64,000 nucleotides of DNA, from the NCBI GenBank assembly GCA_002427735.1, contig DIYP01000014.1, forward strand, positions 310,001 through 374,000, read 5' to 3'. The position numbers and the translations under genes were made by a program. The notes under the pieces are model-generated. The model was not told where the DNA came from. It ran no database searches and saw nothing but the letters and a program-made list of their open reading frames with translations. This document shows positions 1-8,401 of this stretch, in pieces. Within the stretch, counting starts at the first letter, position 1. Every line of letters starts with the position of its first letter. Origin of the DNA: Flavobacteriales bacterium UBA6051 (GTDB lineage: Bacteria; Bacteroidota; Bacteroidia; Flavobacteriales_D; Crocinitomicaceae).

Positions 1-2
1 CC

Positions 3-386
3 GATCGTTTTGGTCCGGAATCTTCCGAAAAGTATAGTCTAGCATTGGCTGATGATACCGTTTATTATTCTAAGTGGGTATATGAAGACTCGGTTAAGAC
101 AATGAATGCTTTTTATAATTGGATCGATTGTTTTGGTGACAATTGCAAGTCGATTTATGTGAATCAGTCAATTAATTTTCAACAATCTCCCATGAAACTC
201 ATGGTTAGTGATACCACACTGATATTCATTGAAGGTCAATCCAATATCGATTTTAAGAGCTGGGATACTTTTCATGAAGCAATAGGTTATGAAAACGATT
301 GGAATGTTATTGTCGAACAGAACAAATGGTCGAAAGCCAGATGGTATCAATATGTCGAGGATAAAAAAACATTGGTAAAAGAATGA
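3..386 (+). CDS. Hypothetical protein, 3' part only (starts upstream of the window)
   Basis: The reading frame is open from base 3 to the TGA at 384-386, so the first codon lies outside the window. The visible 127 residues are acidic and rich in aromatic residues (DDTVYYSKWVYEDS; ENDWNVIVEQNKW). They show no signal peptide, membrane segment or catalytic motif that I recognise. The stop overlaps the start of the next gene in an ATGA, so the two are probably translationally coupled. A TTG at 45 is the first possible in-window start, but the frame continues upstream and codes convincingly (DRFGPESSEKYSLAL). Function unknown. Confidence 0.7.
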   Translation, partial: DRFGPESSEKYSLALADDTVYYSKWVYEDSVKTMNAFYNWIDCFGDNCKSIYVNQSINFQQSPMKLMVSDTTLIFIEGQSNIDFKSWDTFHEAIGYENDWNVIVEQNKWSKARWYQYVEDKKTLVKE

Positions 387-700
387 AGATTGTAAATCGA
401 GGTTACATAGTTGTCAAGGCAAAACAGCCTTTTATTGATTGGGTAAATGCTCAAGAAGATGAATTCACCATGGATCTTAGTTCTGAAGGGAACGTATATC
501 TGGTAGAAGAAGATGCATTTGACGATGAACCATTGATTAAAAGTAATTTCAAGAAAGTTTTCCTTAATGAGTTGGCTTCCGTTTCGGACGACGACACAAC
601 TTATCCCGAAATTAAGTTAGAAGTATTTGGAGAATGGTTTGACGTAGAAATTGGCTCAGCCGTTTTTGACTGCGAGAGTAACGGTTTACAATCGCACTAG
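383..700 (+). CDS. Small conserved-type hypothetical protein
   Basis: This 105-residue acidic soluble protein has no signal peptide or transmembrane segment. Its start overlaps the upstream stop by 4 bases (ATGA), so it is the second gene of a coupled pair. The composition (QEDEFTMDLSSEGNVYLVEEDAFDDE) suggests a compact alpha/beta protein. I do not recognise the family. The stop codon overlaps the stop of the convergent CYTH gene within CTAG. Existence is well supported by frame and spacing; function is unknown. Confidence 0.75.
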   Translation: MKIVNRGYIVVKAKQPFIDWVNAQEDEFTMDLSSEGNVYLVEEDAFDDEPLIKSNFKKVFLNELASVSDDDTTYPEIKLEVFGEWFDVEIGSAVFDCESNGLQSH

Positions 701-1149
701 CATTGATCGATGAGAACTGCGTTATAGTAATTAGGGTCTGTGGATACGTCTTCGGTGACCCAATCAGGTAGTTCAAACTTAGTTTCAGTTGATGGTACTT
801 CTAATTCTGCCAAGATAAGTCCTTGAAGTTTGCCTTCGAATTCGTCCACTTCCCATTCAAAACCTTCAACCATTATTCTATATCGGTACTTGCGGATTTG
901 CTTTTCTGTGAAACCATTCAATAGGTGTTCGGCTTCTTCAACTGGAATTTCATATTCGAATTCTTCGCGGGTAATGCCAGTTGTTTTCCCCTTGACTGTC
1001 AAAAAACCTTTATTCCCCTTTATTCTTACACGAACTACGGCATTTTCTGATTTGGAGATAAAACCCTGCACAATTAGTTCTGGTGTCGGTTTTAGCACCT
1101 TTTTCCAACGTTCTTCATCGACAAGAAACTTGTATTCGATTTCCTGCAT
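697..1149 (-). CDS. CYTH domain / triphosphate tunnel metalloenzyme family protein
   Basis: This 150-residue protein begins with the CYTH signature ExExK (EIEYKFLV, residues 3-10). Alternating charged strands follow (RVRIKG, GFLTVKGK, EFEYEIP, WEVDEFEGKLQGLILAELEV). These are the acidic and basic residues that line the tunnel of triphosphate tunnel enzymes. Family members hydrolyse inorganic triphosphate or act on thiamine triphosphate or adenylate substrates with a divalent metal. The bacterial short forms are usually triphosphatases, but the substrate here cannot be read from sequence. The ATG shares one base with the stop of the upstream secreted protein (TAATG), so the pair is probably coupled. 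Confidence 0.88.
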   Translation of the reverse strand: MQEIEYKFLVDEERWKKVLKPTPELIVQGFISKSENAVVRVRIKGNKGFLTVKGKTTGITREEFEYEIPVEEAEHLLNGFTEKQIRKYRYRIMVEGFEWEVDEFEGKLQGLILAELEVPSTETKFELPDWVTEDVSTDPNYYNAVLIDQC

Positions 1150-1580
1150 TACCCACTAGCGCCAACAAGGCCATATTTTGGTTTAACGACTAAGAGTAAG
1201 CTTTTCAATATGTCGTGTTGTCCGTCTCGGATCCTGAAAATGTAGTTAAAGTTTCCATCATCTAGTGGAATGACTTCAGCCACTTCTATTTTAATGATGT
1301 CTAAAAACTTCGTATTGATGTATGTGTATTCAGCGGCTAACTGGTCTACACCTCCAAAAAGTTCATTAACGAATTGTTCTTTATTGCCACCAAGAAAAGC
1401 GATTTGATCCGTTCGGTAGCTTTTGTCCATGAGTTTAATCACTTTTTTCGCATTGTGATCGTGGACCGCTTCAATGAATTTATTCACAAACTTGATCTGC
1501 TTTTCCGTGATTTCTTGTTGCTGCGCAATTGAATTCGAAGCAATGCTTAGAAGCAATGCTAAAACGTAAAGGTGTTTCAT
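1149..1580 (-). CDS. Secreted protein of unknown function
   Basis: The frame could begin at 1745, but the ATG at 1580 is followed by a clean signal peptide (MKHLYVLALLLSIASNSIAQ) and preceded by a Bacteroidota-type promoter box, so I choose it. That gives 143 residues. After cleavage the protein is about 120 residues, with a helix (EKQIKFVNKFIEAVHDHNAKK) and an alpha+beta body resembling DUF4783-like or SnoaL-like NTF2 folds. The size and the phrase VIKLMDKSYRTDQIAF fit that idea, but it is inference only. Probably periplasmic. It is co-transcribed with the CYTH gene through TAATG overlap. Confidence 0.72.
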   Translation of the reverse strand: MKHLYVLALLLSIASNSIAQQQEITEKQIKFVNKFIEAVHDHNAKKVIKLMDKSYRTDQIAFLGGNKEQFVNELFGGVDQLAAEYTYINTKFLDIIKIEVAEVIPLDDGNFNYIFRIRDGQHDILKSLLLVVKPKYGLVGASG

Positions 1581-1584
1581 GCTT

Positions 1585-1592
1585 CTAAGATA
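1585..1592 (-). promoter_or_regulatory. Putative -7 box TATCTTAG
   Basis: On the minus strand TATCTTAG matches the Bacteroidota -7 element TAnnTTTG at all but one position. It ends 4 bases before the ATG at 1580, so a normal start site would give a leaderless message. No convincing TTG lies at -33. Confidence 0.4.
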
Positions 1593-1683
1593 ACGATTAT
1601 GCACACATACTTTCATGAAATCGCCTATATTCGCATGCAGACCAAGATTATAAGAAACGCGGTAACTTTTCGTTTCAAGTGCA

Positions 1684-2562
1684 ATGAAAATAGTTGAACG
1701 GCAGGATATAAATACAGAAAGGTGGAACAAGCTGGTAAACTCCACAGAAGATGTTCGCTTTTTCTCACATGCCTGGTATCTTGATGCTACCGCGGAAAAT
1801 TGGTGTGCGCTAATATCGGAGGACTATACCGCTGGAATTGCTCTACCATATAGCAAGCGACTGGGGGTAGAAACGCTTTATACGCCTATTTTTGTACGCT
1901 ATTTAGAGTGGCTGGGTGATACGTCTAATATGAATGATGCTGAGAAAGTTATTCGTAATCGTTTCTCAAATATGCATGTCACTTTTCGTCAAGAAATACT
2001 CGGTGAATCAAGTGAACAATACATTTTTCAGGAAATTGATTCAAATGAAGGTAGAGTGCTTGGTTCGCAGGCGAAGCGCACATTGAAAAAGGCTGAAAAA
2101 TTCGACTTAACCATAAGTGATTCAGAAGATTATGACGATATATTTAAAGTGGTTTATTCGGAGTTGAACGACAAGTTTTCAGGGATAGACGCGACATCGT
2201 TGACTGCGCTAAAGCATTTATTTAATGCAGCAAGTGAGTCGGGGGTGTTGAAATCTTACAGTGTTGATAAATCGGGGGGAATTATCTGTTTGGAGGATGA
2301 ATCACATGTCATGTATTTGAAAGGAGCAGTACTTGAAGATGTTAAGAAAAATGGAGGCATGTATTTAGCTCTGGACACAGCTATTAACGAAGCTTTATTG
2401 GGTCAGAAGAAATTTGATTTTGGTGGGTCTCGCGTTGAAGGTGTTCGACGCTTTAATCAAAATCTTGGAGGGACTGATGTTGAATATTACTGCTACAAAG
2501 TTGATAAAACTCCCTTTTGGTTTAAATTCGCACGAAGAATACGAAACGCATGGAGAAAGTAA
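1684..2562 (+). CDS. FemAB-like / GNAT-fold acyltransferase domain protein
   Basis: This 292-residue soluble protein has two weakly similar halves, as expected of FemAB-type double-GNAT proteins. The C-terminal half carries the most telling stretch, KKFDFGGSRVEGVRRFNQ, where an aromatic-Asp-Phe-Gly-Gly-Ser turn is followed by a conserved FNQNLGG. That pattern is typical of FemAB-related transferases found in Bacteroidota surface-polysaccharide or lipid regions. The substrate is not deducible. The 3' end overlaps the next gene by 13 bases, so a joint operon with the SDR reductase is likely. A polysaccharide dehydratase follows, suggesting cell-surface assembly. Confidence 0.6.
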   Translation: MKIVERQDINTERWNKLVNSTEDVRFFSHAWYLDATAENWCALISEDYTAGIALPYSKRLGVETLYTPIFVRYLEWLGDTSNMNDAEKVIRNRFSNMHVTFRQEILGESSEQYIFQEIDSNEGRVLGSQAKRTLKKAEKFDLTISDSEDYDDIFKVVYSELNDKFSGIDATSLTALKHLFNAASESGVLKSYSVDKSGGIICLEDESHVMYLKGAVLEDVKKNGGMYLALDTAINEALLGQKKFDFGGSRVEGVRRFNQNLGGTDVEYYCYKVDKTPFWFKFARRIRNAWRK

Positions 2563-3260
2563 TCTTGATAACTGGAGCTTCTGGAGGAATGGGAGGGGCA
2601 CTAGCACGTTTATTCAAATCAGCCGATGTTAAACTGGCCCTACATTTCAATACCAACCCTATTGATATAGAACCCTCAGATAGTGTGGCTCATTTTCAGG
2701 CCGATTTGACAGAGCAAGAAGGAGTTGACAAAATGGTATCGGCCATTTTAGAACGGTTCGGACGAATTGACGTGATTGTTAATAATGCGGGTATTTCAAA
2801 AAGTGCAATGTCCTGGAAAACAGAATCTGATGCTTGGAGAGAAACGATGGCAATTAATCTCGATGCGGCCTTTTACGTTTCAAAAGCGGCGATACCCATC
2901 ATGCGTAAGCAGAAATCAGGTAGAATTATCAATATTTCTTCTGTAGTAGCTCAAACAGGCTTTATTGGGACTGCCGCGTATGCAGCATCTAAGGCTGGAT
3001 TGATTGGATTGACGAAAACATTAGCGAAAGAGCTTATTGGCTCAGGAATAACCGTAAATGTATTAGCCTTGGGTTATTTCAACGTAGGTATGATCGCTGA
3101 TGTTCCCGAAGATCTAAGAAAACAAGTAGTTGAATCTATACCGGCAAAACGTCTTGGTGATCCGGCAACTGTATATGAAACGATTCAATGGTTGATCACC
3201 GAAGAGGCTGGATATGTTACGGGGCAGACTGTGAACCTGAATGGTGGCTTGTACAGTTGA
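2550..3260 (+). CDS. Short-chain dehydrogenase/reductase, FabG-like
   Basis: This 236-residue classical SDR has the nucleotide-binding TGxxxGMG (TGASGGMG, residues 8-15) and the NNAG structural motif (VNNAGIS). Its catalytic Ser-Tyr-Lys set is seen in NISSVVAQTGF and AAYAASKAG. The C-terminal GYVTGQTVNLNGG is the usual FabG ending. The family reduces 3-oxoacyl-ACP or related carbonyls with NAD(P)H in the cytoplasm. Its overlap with the acyltransferase rather than with fab genes suggests a dedicated, possibly surface-related pathway rather than the housekeeping FabG. The exact substrate is unknown. Confidence 0.85.
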   Translation: MEKVILITGASGGMGGALARLFKSADVKLALHFNTNPIDIEPSDSVAHFQADLTEQEGVDKMVSAILERFGRIDVIVNNAGISKSAMSWKTESDAWRETMAINLDAAFYVSKAAIPIMRKQKSGRIINISSVVAQTGFIGTAAYAASKAGLIGLTKTLAKELIGSGITVNVLALGYFNVGMIADVPEDLRKQVVESIPAKRLGDPATVYETIQWLITEEAGYVTGQTVNLNGGLYS

Positions 3261-3333
3261 TGTAATCAAATTAACCAACAATACACCCTGTATAACTCTA
3301 CTTGGTAAGCGGGACTCTGCTTAAATTTCTTCT

Positions 3334-3341
3334 TATTTTTG
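3334..3341 (+). promoter_or_regulatory. Putative -7 box TATTTTTG
   Basis: A perfect TAnnTTTG ends 3 bases before the ATG at 3345. Transcription would start at or next to the start codon. No good TTG lies at the expected -33 distance. Confidence 0.5.
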
Positions 3342-3344
3342 TTT

Positions 3345-5222
3345 ATGCTCTTACCAAAGTCAAATACGCCAAGATGGGTGGTCATGGCGCTCGACATTTT
3401 CTTGTCGTTGCTGGCCTTGTTTTTTGCCTATCTTATTCGCTTTGATCTCAGAGCCGAAGAAGAGCTAATCCTGGAAGAATGGGCGATACTGTCCAAATCT
3501 TTGGGGATTTACATCGTAGTTAAGTTTCTCATTTTCTATGGCTTCAAGATTCACAAGGGACTCGTTCGACATACTTCCACCGAAGATTTCCGTAGGATTT
3601 TAATTGCTACTTTTTCCAGTTCCATCGCATTTGCCATACTTGGTGTGCTGCGCTCACAGTTTTACGATGGTTTTTACCTCATACCAACCTCTGTTTTATT
3701 GATAGAATTTTTGGCTTCTACAGCGTTGCTTGTGGGAATGCGTTTTGCTATTAAACTCTTGTACTTGGAGTCAATGAAGAATAAGGAAATTGACGACCAT
3801 GTTTTGATATATGGAGCTGGTATTTCAGGGTTAATGACAAAGCGCACAATGGAAAAAGACCTGACGGTTTCGAGAAAACTAGTTGGGTTCATTGATGACA
3901 ACAAGAAGCTATCTGGAAATAGAGTCGAAGGTGTAAACATATTTCATTCTGACCAGCTGGAAAAGCTCATTCGAAGTGAGGCAATTACATTGCTTATTAT
4001 CGCAATTCAACAACCAGATTCTGAAAACAGGAAAAGAGTGGTGGAAATGTGTTTGGAGCACAACGTCGAAGTTCAAAAAGTGCCAAGCACAAAAAGTTGG
4101 ATTAACGGCGAGTTTTCTACAAAGCAGATTGCAAAAATCAAGATTGATGATTTACTAGGGCGTAAAGCAATTTCCTTGGACGAAAAGCGAATTGAGGGTG
4201 AGTTAAAGGATGAGGTTATTTTAGTTACTGGTGCTGCGGGTTCAATTGGAAGTGGTATGGTGAGACAAATAGCTAAATACCAGCCGAAGCGACTGATCCT
4301 TTTGGATCAGGCTGAATCGCCTTTATACGATGTTCAAAATGAGTTATTGAATGATAACCCTAATTTAAATTTTGAAGTTGTTATCGGTGATATTCGAAGC
4401 TATGACCGAATGAAGAACCTTTTTGAAACCTTTAAACCTCGTTACGTTTTTCACGCCGCAGCATACAAACATGTCCCTATGATGGAAAACAATCCGTCTG
4501 AAGCCGTTTTGACAAATGTGCTGGGGACAAGGAATTTGGTTGATTTATCTGGTTCAAATAGTGTGCATAAATTCGTGATGGTATCCACTGACAAAGCCGT
4601 GAACCCAACAAACGTCATGGGAGCATCAAAGCGTATTGCAGAAATATATGCACAGAGTGCTAATGAACAGGGTAAAACGAAATACATTACAACACGTTTT
4701 GGAAATGTACTGGGGTCAAACGGCTCGGTTATTCCCTTGTTTCAACGTCAGATAGATCAAGGTGGTCCAATCACAGTGACAGACGAGCGAGTGACGCGCT
4801 TCTTTATGACCATTCCGGAAGCTTGTCAATTGGTATTGGAGGCTGGAACCATGGGAGAAGGAGGAGAAATCTTTGTTTTTGATATGGGAGAGTCAGTAAA
4901 GATCATTGATTTGGCGAAAAAAATGATCAAATTAAGCGGACTTGAATTAGGAAAGGATATTCAAATAAAAATTACTGGCCTTCGCCCAGGAGAGAAGTTG
5001 TATGAAGAACTTTTGGCGAAGGATGAAAATACCTTACCAACCCATCACCCTCAGATCCTCAGGGCTAAAACAAGAGTGGAAGAAGGTGAACAAATTCAAC
5101 GAATCAACGATTTAGTGGATTTATTCAAAGAACAAGATAATAACGCGATTGTTGGACAAATGAAGCAGATTGTACCTGAATTCATTAGTAACAACTCAGA
5201 TTTTGAAAAATTGGATAAGTGA
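3345..5222 (+). CDS. Membrane-bound UDP-sugar 4,6-dehydratase (WbpM/PglF/CapD family)
   Basis: The protein has 625 residues, the size of the long membrane-anchored 4,6-dehydratases. Four to five membrane segments fill the first ~130 residues. A first Rossmann fold follows (VLIYGAGISG, near 155). The catalytic SDR domain carries VTGAAGSIGSG near 293 and STDKAVNPTNVMGASK near 413. In long-form enzymes the usual catalytic tyrosine is methionine, and the NVMGASK here agrees. The family removes water from UDP-GlcNAc as the first step toward 6-deoxy amino sugars for glycans. A TTG at 3339 is possible, but ATG 3345 fits the promoter box. The stop shares a base with the next start (TGATG). Confidence 0.9.
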   Translation: MLLPKSNTPRWVVMALDIFLSLLALFFAYLIRFDLRAEEELILEEWAILSKSLGIYIVVKFLIFYGFKIHKGLVRHTSTEDFRRILIATFSSSIAFAILGVLRSQFYDGFYLIPTSVLLIEFLASTALLVGMRFAIKLLYLESMKNKEIDDHVLIYGAGISGLMTKRTMEKDLTVSRKLVGFIDDNKKLSGNRVEGVNIFHSDQLEKLIRSEAITLLIIAIQQPDSENRKRVVEMCLEHNVEVQKVPSTKSWINGEFSTKQIAKIKIDDLLGRKAISLDEKRIEGELKDEVILVTGAAGSIGSGMVRQIAKYQPKRLILLDQAESPLYDVQNELLNDNPNLNFEVVIGDIRSYDRMKNLFETFKPRYVFHAAAYKHVPMMENNPSEAVLTNVLGTRNLVDLSGSNSVHKFVMVSTDKAVNPTNVMGASKRIAEIYAQSANEQGKTKYITTRFGNVLGSNGSVIPLFQRQIDQGGPITVTDERVTRFFMTIPEACQLVLEAGTMGEGGEIFVFDMGESVKIIDLAKKMIKLSGLELGKDIQIKITGLRPGEKLYEELLAKDENTLPTHHPQILRAKTRVEEGEQIQRINDLVDLFKEQDNNAIVGQMKQIVPEFISNNSDFEKLDK

Positions 5223-5623
5223 TGATACCACCGATGGAAATCCAAATGCGCTTTTCTGACATCGATAAAATGGGGCATGTCAACAACGCTGTATACCTCA
5301 ATTATTTTGAAACAGCACGCATGCACTTTTTGGGACAGTTGCTAGGAAACTCCTGGGATTGGGACACTGATGGAATCATTTTACTAAAAAACGAAGTGGA
5401 ATATGTAAAACCCGTTTTGTTAGAACACCGACCATTGGTTTATGTAGGCATTGAATACATTGGAAATAAAAGTTTTTCGTTGAATTATCGTTTAGAGGTA
5501 GACGGGGAACTTTATTGTAAGGGTATTTCCTTGTTGGTTGCTTACGATTATACGCGTCAAAGTGCCCAACCGATTCCTGAAATAATGCGGGAAAAACTTG
5601 AAGCTTATAAACAGGAACAATAA
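5222..5623 (+). CDS. Acyl-CoA thioesterase, 4HBT/YbgC-like hotdog fold
   Basis: The 133-residue protein carries the 4-hydroxybenzoyl-CoA thioesterase signature: Asp in FSDIDKMGHVNNAVYL followed by NYFETAR. The aspartate of DIDKMGHVN is the family's catalytic residue. A GTG lies one codon upstream, but the ATG overlaps the dehydratase stop (TGATG), so coupled translation is likely. Family members hydrolyse acyl-CoA thioesters in the cytoplasm. Nothing shows chain length or a link to the glycan enzyme beyond the shared transcript. Confidence 0.85.
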   Translation: MIPPMEIQMRFSDIDKMGHVNNAVYLNYFETARMHFLGQLLGNSWDWDTDGIILLKNEVEYVKPVLLEHRPLVYVGIEYIGNKSFSLNYRLEVDGELYCKGISLLVAYDYTRQSAQPIPEIMREKLEAYKQEQ

Positions 5624-5650
5624 TTGATAATAGTTCATCAAACAGATATT

Positions 5651-6694
5651 ATGAGAATACTGATTCTGACAATTGCAATGCTTTCCACGATGCCTTTATT
5701 GGCTCAAAATGGGATCGATGATATAGGAAGAAAAGATTCCTGCTACCTCAAGTACGATAAAAATCATAATGTTATTCGCAACAACCGCTATGCAGAATGG
5801 CAATGTGGTAAATTGGCCGGTGTTGTTAATTGCAATGAGCGATTAGAATATGATGAAGCTTCAGATATTGTATATATGAATAATCAGGACATGGTGAATG
5901 CTGCCAGCGCAAATAAACCATTTACTGGCACCTGCGAAACTTGTCATATGAACGGTACGCTGGAGCGTAGAGTGACCTTTGTAAATGGTAAAGAAAACGG
6001 TATTGACACGACTTATTATGCCTCCGGTTGCCCACAAGTCATTCGTAGTTATGTTCAGGGGGCGGAGCATGGACAATGGATGTTCTTTTATGATAGTACA
6101 CAATGGACGGCATGGGAAATGAACTTTGTGGCAGGGGAAAAGCATGGAAAACACATTTTCATGAAGAAAAACGGAGATACGACGCGTTGGGAGAACTATA
6201 ACAACGGACGATTACATGGTACGAAGCGCACCTATTATCCTAATTCAAAGATCAAACGCGAAGTAGAGTATAATAATGGCATTATGGAAGGCTCTTTCAA
6301 AATTTACAATATGAAAGGAGTCGTGATCGAAGAGTTGAACTACAAGCAGGGGAAGAAAGATCAGGAATGCAAGTACTTTTATGATGATGGAAAGCCTCTA
6401 AAGACGGAGAACTGGTCAATGGGTGTGAAAAACGGAGAGTTTAAAATCTTTTACTATCAAGGTACTATTCAAGTTTCTGAAAACTTCAAAAAAGGACTTA
6501 AGGAAGGATGGTTCATGGAGTATTATCCGGACGGAGTAACAAAACGTAAGGCACTTTACAAAAAAGATGAACTTCTTGAAGAGCATCGTTATGATGAGCA
6601 AGGAAGAGAAACCTACTCATTTGGTGAGCCTGAAGATGATGGGATGGAAGATGACGAGATGCCATCTACAAAGAAAAAGAAGAAGAAAAAGTAA
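5651..6694 (+). CDS. Secreted YwqK/MORN-repeat protein with lysine tail
   Basis: An upstream TTG at 5624 is in frame, but ATG 5651 gives a signal peptide (MRILILTIAMLSTMPLLAQ). The mature ~327 residues consist of MORN-like units of about 22-25 residues (EYNNGIMEGSFKIYN, MGVKNGEFKIFYYQG, KKGLKEGWFMEYYPDG). This family is often labelled YwqK antitoxin, but in Bacteroidota it is usually a secreted protein of unknown job. A CETC pair lies near residue 98. The C-terminus is acidic (EPEDDGMEDDE) and then ends in seven lysines, an unusual tail. The gene is convergent with the DUF218 gene, with only 6 bases between stops. Confidence 0.8.
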   Translation: MRILILTIAMLSTMPLLAQNGIDDIGRKDSCYLKYDKNHNVIRNNRYAEWQCGKLAGVVNCNERLEYDEASDIVYMNNQDMVNAASANKPFTGTCETCHMNGTLERRVTFVNGKENGIDTTYYASGCPQVIRSYVQGAEHGQWMFFYDSTQWTAWEMNFVAGEKHGKHIFMKKNGDTTRWENYNNGRLHGTKRTYYPNSKIKREVEYNNGIMEGSFKIYNMKGVVIEELNYKQGKKDQECKYFYDDGKPLKTENWSMGVKNGEFKIFYYQGTIQVSENFKKGLKEGWFMEYYPDGVTKRKALYKKDELLEEHRYDEQGRETYSFGEPEDDGMEDDEMPSTKKKKKKK

Positions 6695-6700
6695 TTCTTT

Positions 6701-7468
6701 TCAGATATATCCAACCATATCATAGGTCACGTAGCCTACAATTTCTTTGAACAATTTATTCCAGGTAACAAGGTTACTTACATTAGGGATGAAGTACTGG
6801 TCCCAGTAATATCCTCTGCGCTGATTGGCGTAAAGATCAGTTGAGAAGGGAGTACATTCCATCCCTTGCCGTTCAAAACATCCCAATGCTCTTTTCATGT
6901 GTATTCCCGAGGTGACAAGCAAAAAGGAATCAAAATGCGGATAAGATGTTCTCAATAGCTTGCTCGTTTCTTTAGCGTTTTCATGCGTATTAATTGATTT
7001 TTCCTCGGTAATAATGTCTTGCTCAGGAATTCCCCATGAGACTAACACTTCTTTAACCTGTTTTGCTTCATGGAGTCCACGATCAGTAATGAATCCAGAA
7101 TCACCAGAAATAAGAAGTTTATCTACTTTTCCAGTTTTATAAAGCGTTACAGCTTGAAAAAGCCGATCACCTTGTCTTCGGATACTGATATTGTCGACAT
7201 CTGAATTATACTCAAACATTCCGCCGAGAACAATAGCAATATCATGATGCTTTACTTCTTCTGTTTTTTTTCCGGGAACTTCCCATAACCTGCAGAACTC
7301 TGAGAAAATCACCGTATTTGTAAAGAAAACGAAGATTCCAATTGCAAACCACTTCGTTCTTTTTTTCCATTTCGGACGCTTAGTGTAAAAGAATATAGCC
7401 AAACTCAATGCCATCCAAAAGAACGGTGAGAGCAGGAACAGTAAGGCTTTCGAAAGAATGAAAAACAT
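6701..7468 (-). CDS. DUF218 / YdcF-SanA family membrane protein
   Basis: This 255-residue protein has two N-terminal membrane segments (about residues 3-22 and 38-55) followed by a Rossmann-like DUF218 domain. Typical motifs are IAIVLGGM, LLISGDSG and INTHENAKET, the last matching the family's ES.nT.eNA pattern. SanA and ElyC members affect envelope barrier function and peptidoglycan-lipid metabolism in E. coli. The role here is inferred only at the level of envelope physiology. A promoter box lies 4 bases upstream of the ATG. Confidence 0.85.
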   Translation of the reverse strand: MFFILSKALLFLLSPFFWMALSLAIFFYTKRPKWKKRTKWFAIGIFVFFTNTVIFSEFCRLWEVPGKKTEEVKHHDIAIVLGGMFEYNSDVDNISIRRQGDRLFQAVTLYKTGKVDKLLISGDSGFITDRGLHEAKQVKEVLVSWGIPEQDIITEEKSINTHENAKETSKLLRTSYPHFDSFLLVTSGIHMKRALGCFERQGMECTPFSTDLYANQRRGYYWDQYFIPNVSNLVTWNKLFKEIVGYVTYDMVGYI

Positions 7469-7472
7469 GGCG

Positions 7473-7480
7473 TAAAAATA
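7473..7480 (-). promoter_or_regulatory. Putative -7 box TATTTTTA
   Basis: On the minus strand TATTTTTA differs from TAnnTTTG at the last base only. It ends 4 bases before the DUF218 start codon, the same spacing as at several other genes in the window. Confidence 0.4.
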
Positions 7481-7528
7481 ATTGAATTAGATTAAGTCAT
7501 TGAGTACGTATACTAAAAAAATAGACCT

Positions 7529-7536
7529 TATTTTTG
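7529..7536 (+). promoter_or_regulatory. -7 box TATTTTTG upstream of the MscS gene
   Basis: A perfect TAnnTTTG lies 31 bases before the ATG at 7568, leaving a short A-rich leader (CAACAAAATTTAAACAA). A-rich leaders are usual for Bacteroidota translation starts. The nearest TTG (7500-7502) is 26 bases upstream, longer than typical. Confidence 0.5.
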
Positions 7537-7567
7537 TCTGCAGAACAATTCAACAAAATTTAAACAA

Positions 7568-8401
7568 ATGAATAAGTTAGAAGAAATGATGGGGTTAAAA
7601 CCTGGTGAGCTGGGAGATCTCCTTTGGAACATTGGAATTAAAATTGGTATTGCGTTAGCAGTATTGATCGTTGGGTTTTGGTTAGCCAAAATGATGTCAA
7701 AAGGAGTAGAGCGTTTGCTGAAGAAGAGAAAGGCAGATGAGAGTTTAATTGGTTTTATGCGCAGTTTAACGAGTATCGGTATTAAAACGCTGGTTGTCGT
7801 TACTGCAATTACTCAGTTAGGAGTAGAGATGACTTCTTTTGTAGCAATACTCGGTGCTGCAGGTTTAGCTATTGGTATGGCATTTTCTGGAACTCTTTCC
7901 AACTTTGCCGGTGGAATAATGATCTTACTTTTCAAACCTTATCGTGTGGGTGATTTGGTAAAAATGCAAGGAGAAACTGGTGTTGTGCAAGAGATTCAAA
8001 TATTCAATACGTTTTTAAATACACCAGATAATCAAACGATTATTGTTGCTAATGGTGCAGCAGCAAATGGTAACATTACAAATTATACAAAGGATTCTGA
8101 TATTCGAACAGTGAATTGGACATTCGGTATCGCTTATGGTGATGATATTCAGGCTGCAAGAAACTTGTTGATGAAGTTTTTTGATGAAGATAAGCGTATT
8201 CTGGATGATCAGGAGAAGGTCGTAGTATTGGGAGAGTTAGGCGATTCTTCTGTTAACCTTGGTTGTCGTGTTTGGGTAAAGAACGACGACTATTTTGGTG
8301 TACTCTTCGACATTAATGAGCGCGTTTACACTGAATTCGAAACTGCAGGGCTTTCTATTCCTTTCCCACAAATGGATGTACATATCCAGAAGGAAGCTTA
8401 A
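7568..8401 (+). CDS. mscS: Small-conductance mechanosensitive channel, MscS family
   Basis: The 277 residues are close to E. coli MscS (286). There are three transmembrane helices. The third is the pore helix, with its Gly/Ala packing pattern (LGAAGLAIGMAFSGTLSN). The beta domain follows (FKPYRVGDLVKM...GVVQEI) and then the vestibule with NGAAANGNITNYT. The channel opens under membrane tension to release solutes in osmotic downshock. The stop overlaps the start of the next gene (TAATG), so the two form an operon. Confidence 0.92.
   Translation: MNKLEEMMGLKPGELGDLLWNIGIKIGIALAVLIVGFWLAKMMSKGVERLLKKRKADESLIGFMRSLTSIGIKTLVVVTAITQLGVEMTSFVAILGAAGLAIGMAFSGTLSNFAGGIMILLFKPYRVGDLVKMQGETGVVQEIQIFNTFLNTPDNQTIIVANGAAANGNITNYTKDSDIRTVNWTFGIAYGDDIQAARNLLMKFFDEDKRILDDQEKVVVLGELGDSSVNLGCRVWVKNDDYFGVLFDINERVYTEFETAGLSIPFPQMDVHIQKEA

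Noticed and set aside
830..1159. 109-codon plus-strand frame over the CYTH gene
   Set aside because: Mirror of the CYTH frame, Ser/Arg-rich, no start signal.
5651..6694. Toxin-antitoxin pair suggested by the YwqK label
   Set aside because: The protein has a signal peptide and no adjacent toxin gene; the label is a historical name for MORN-like repeats.
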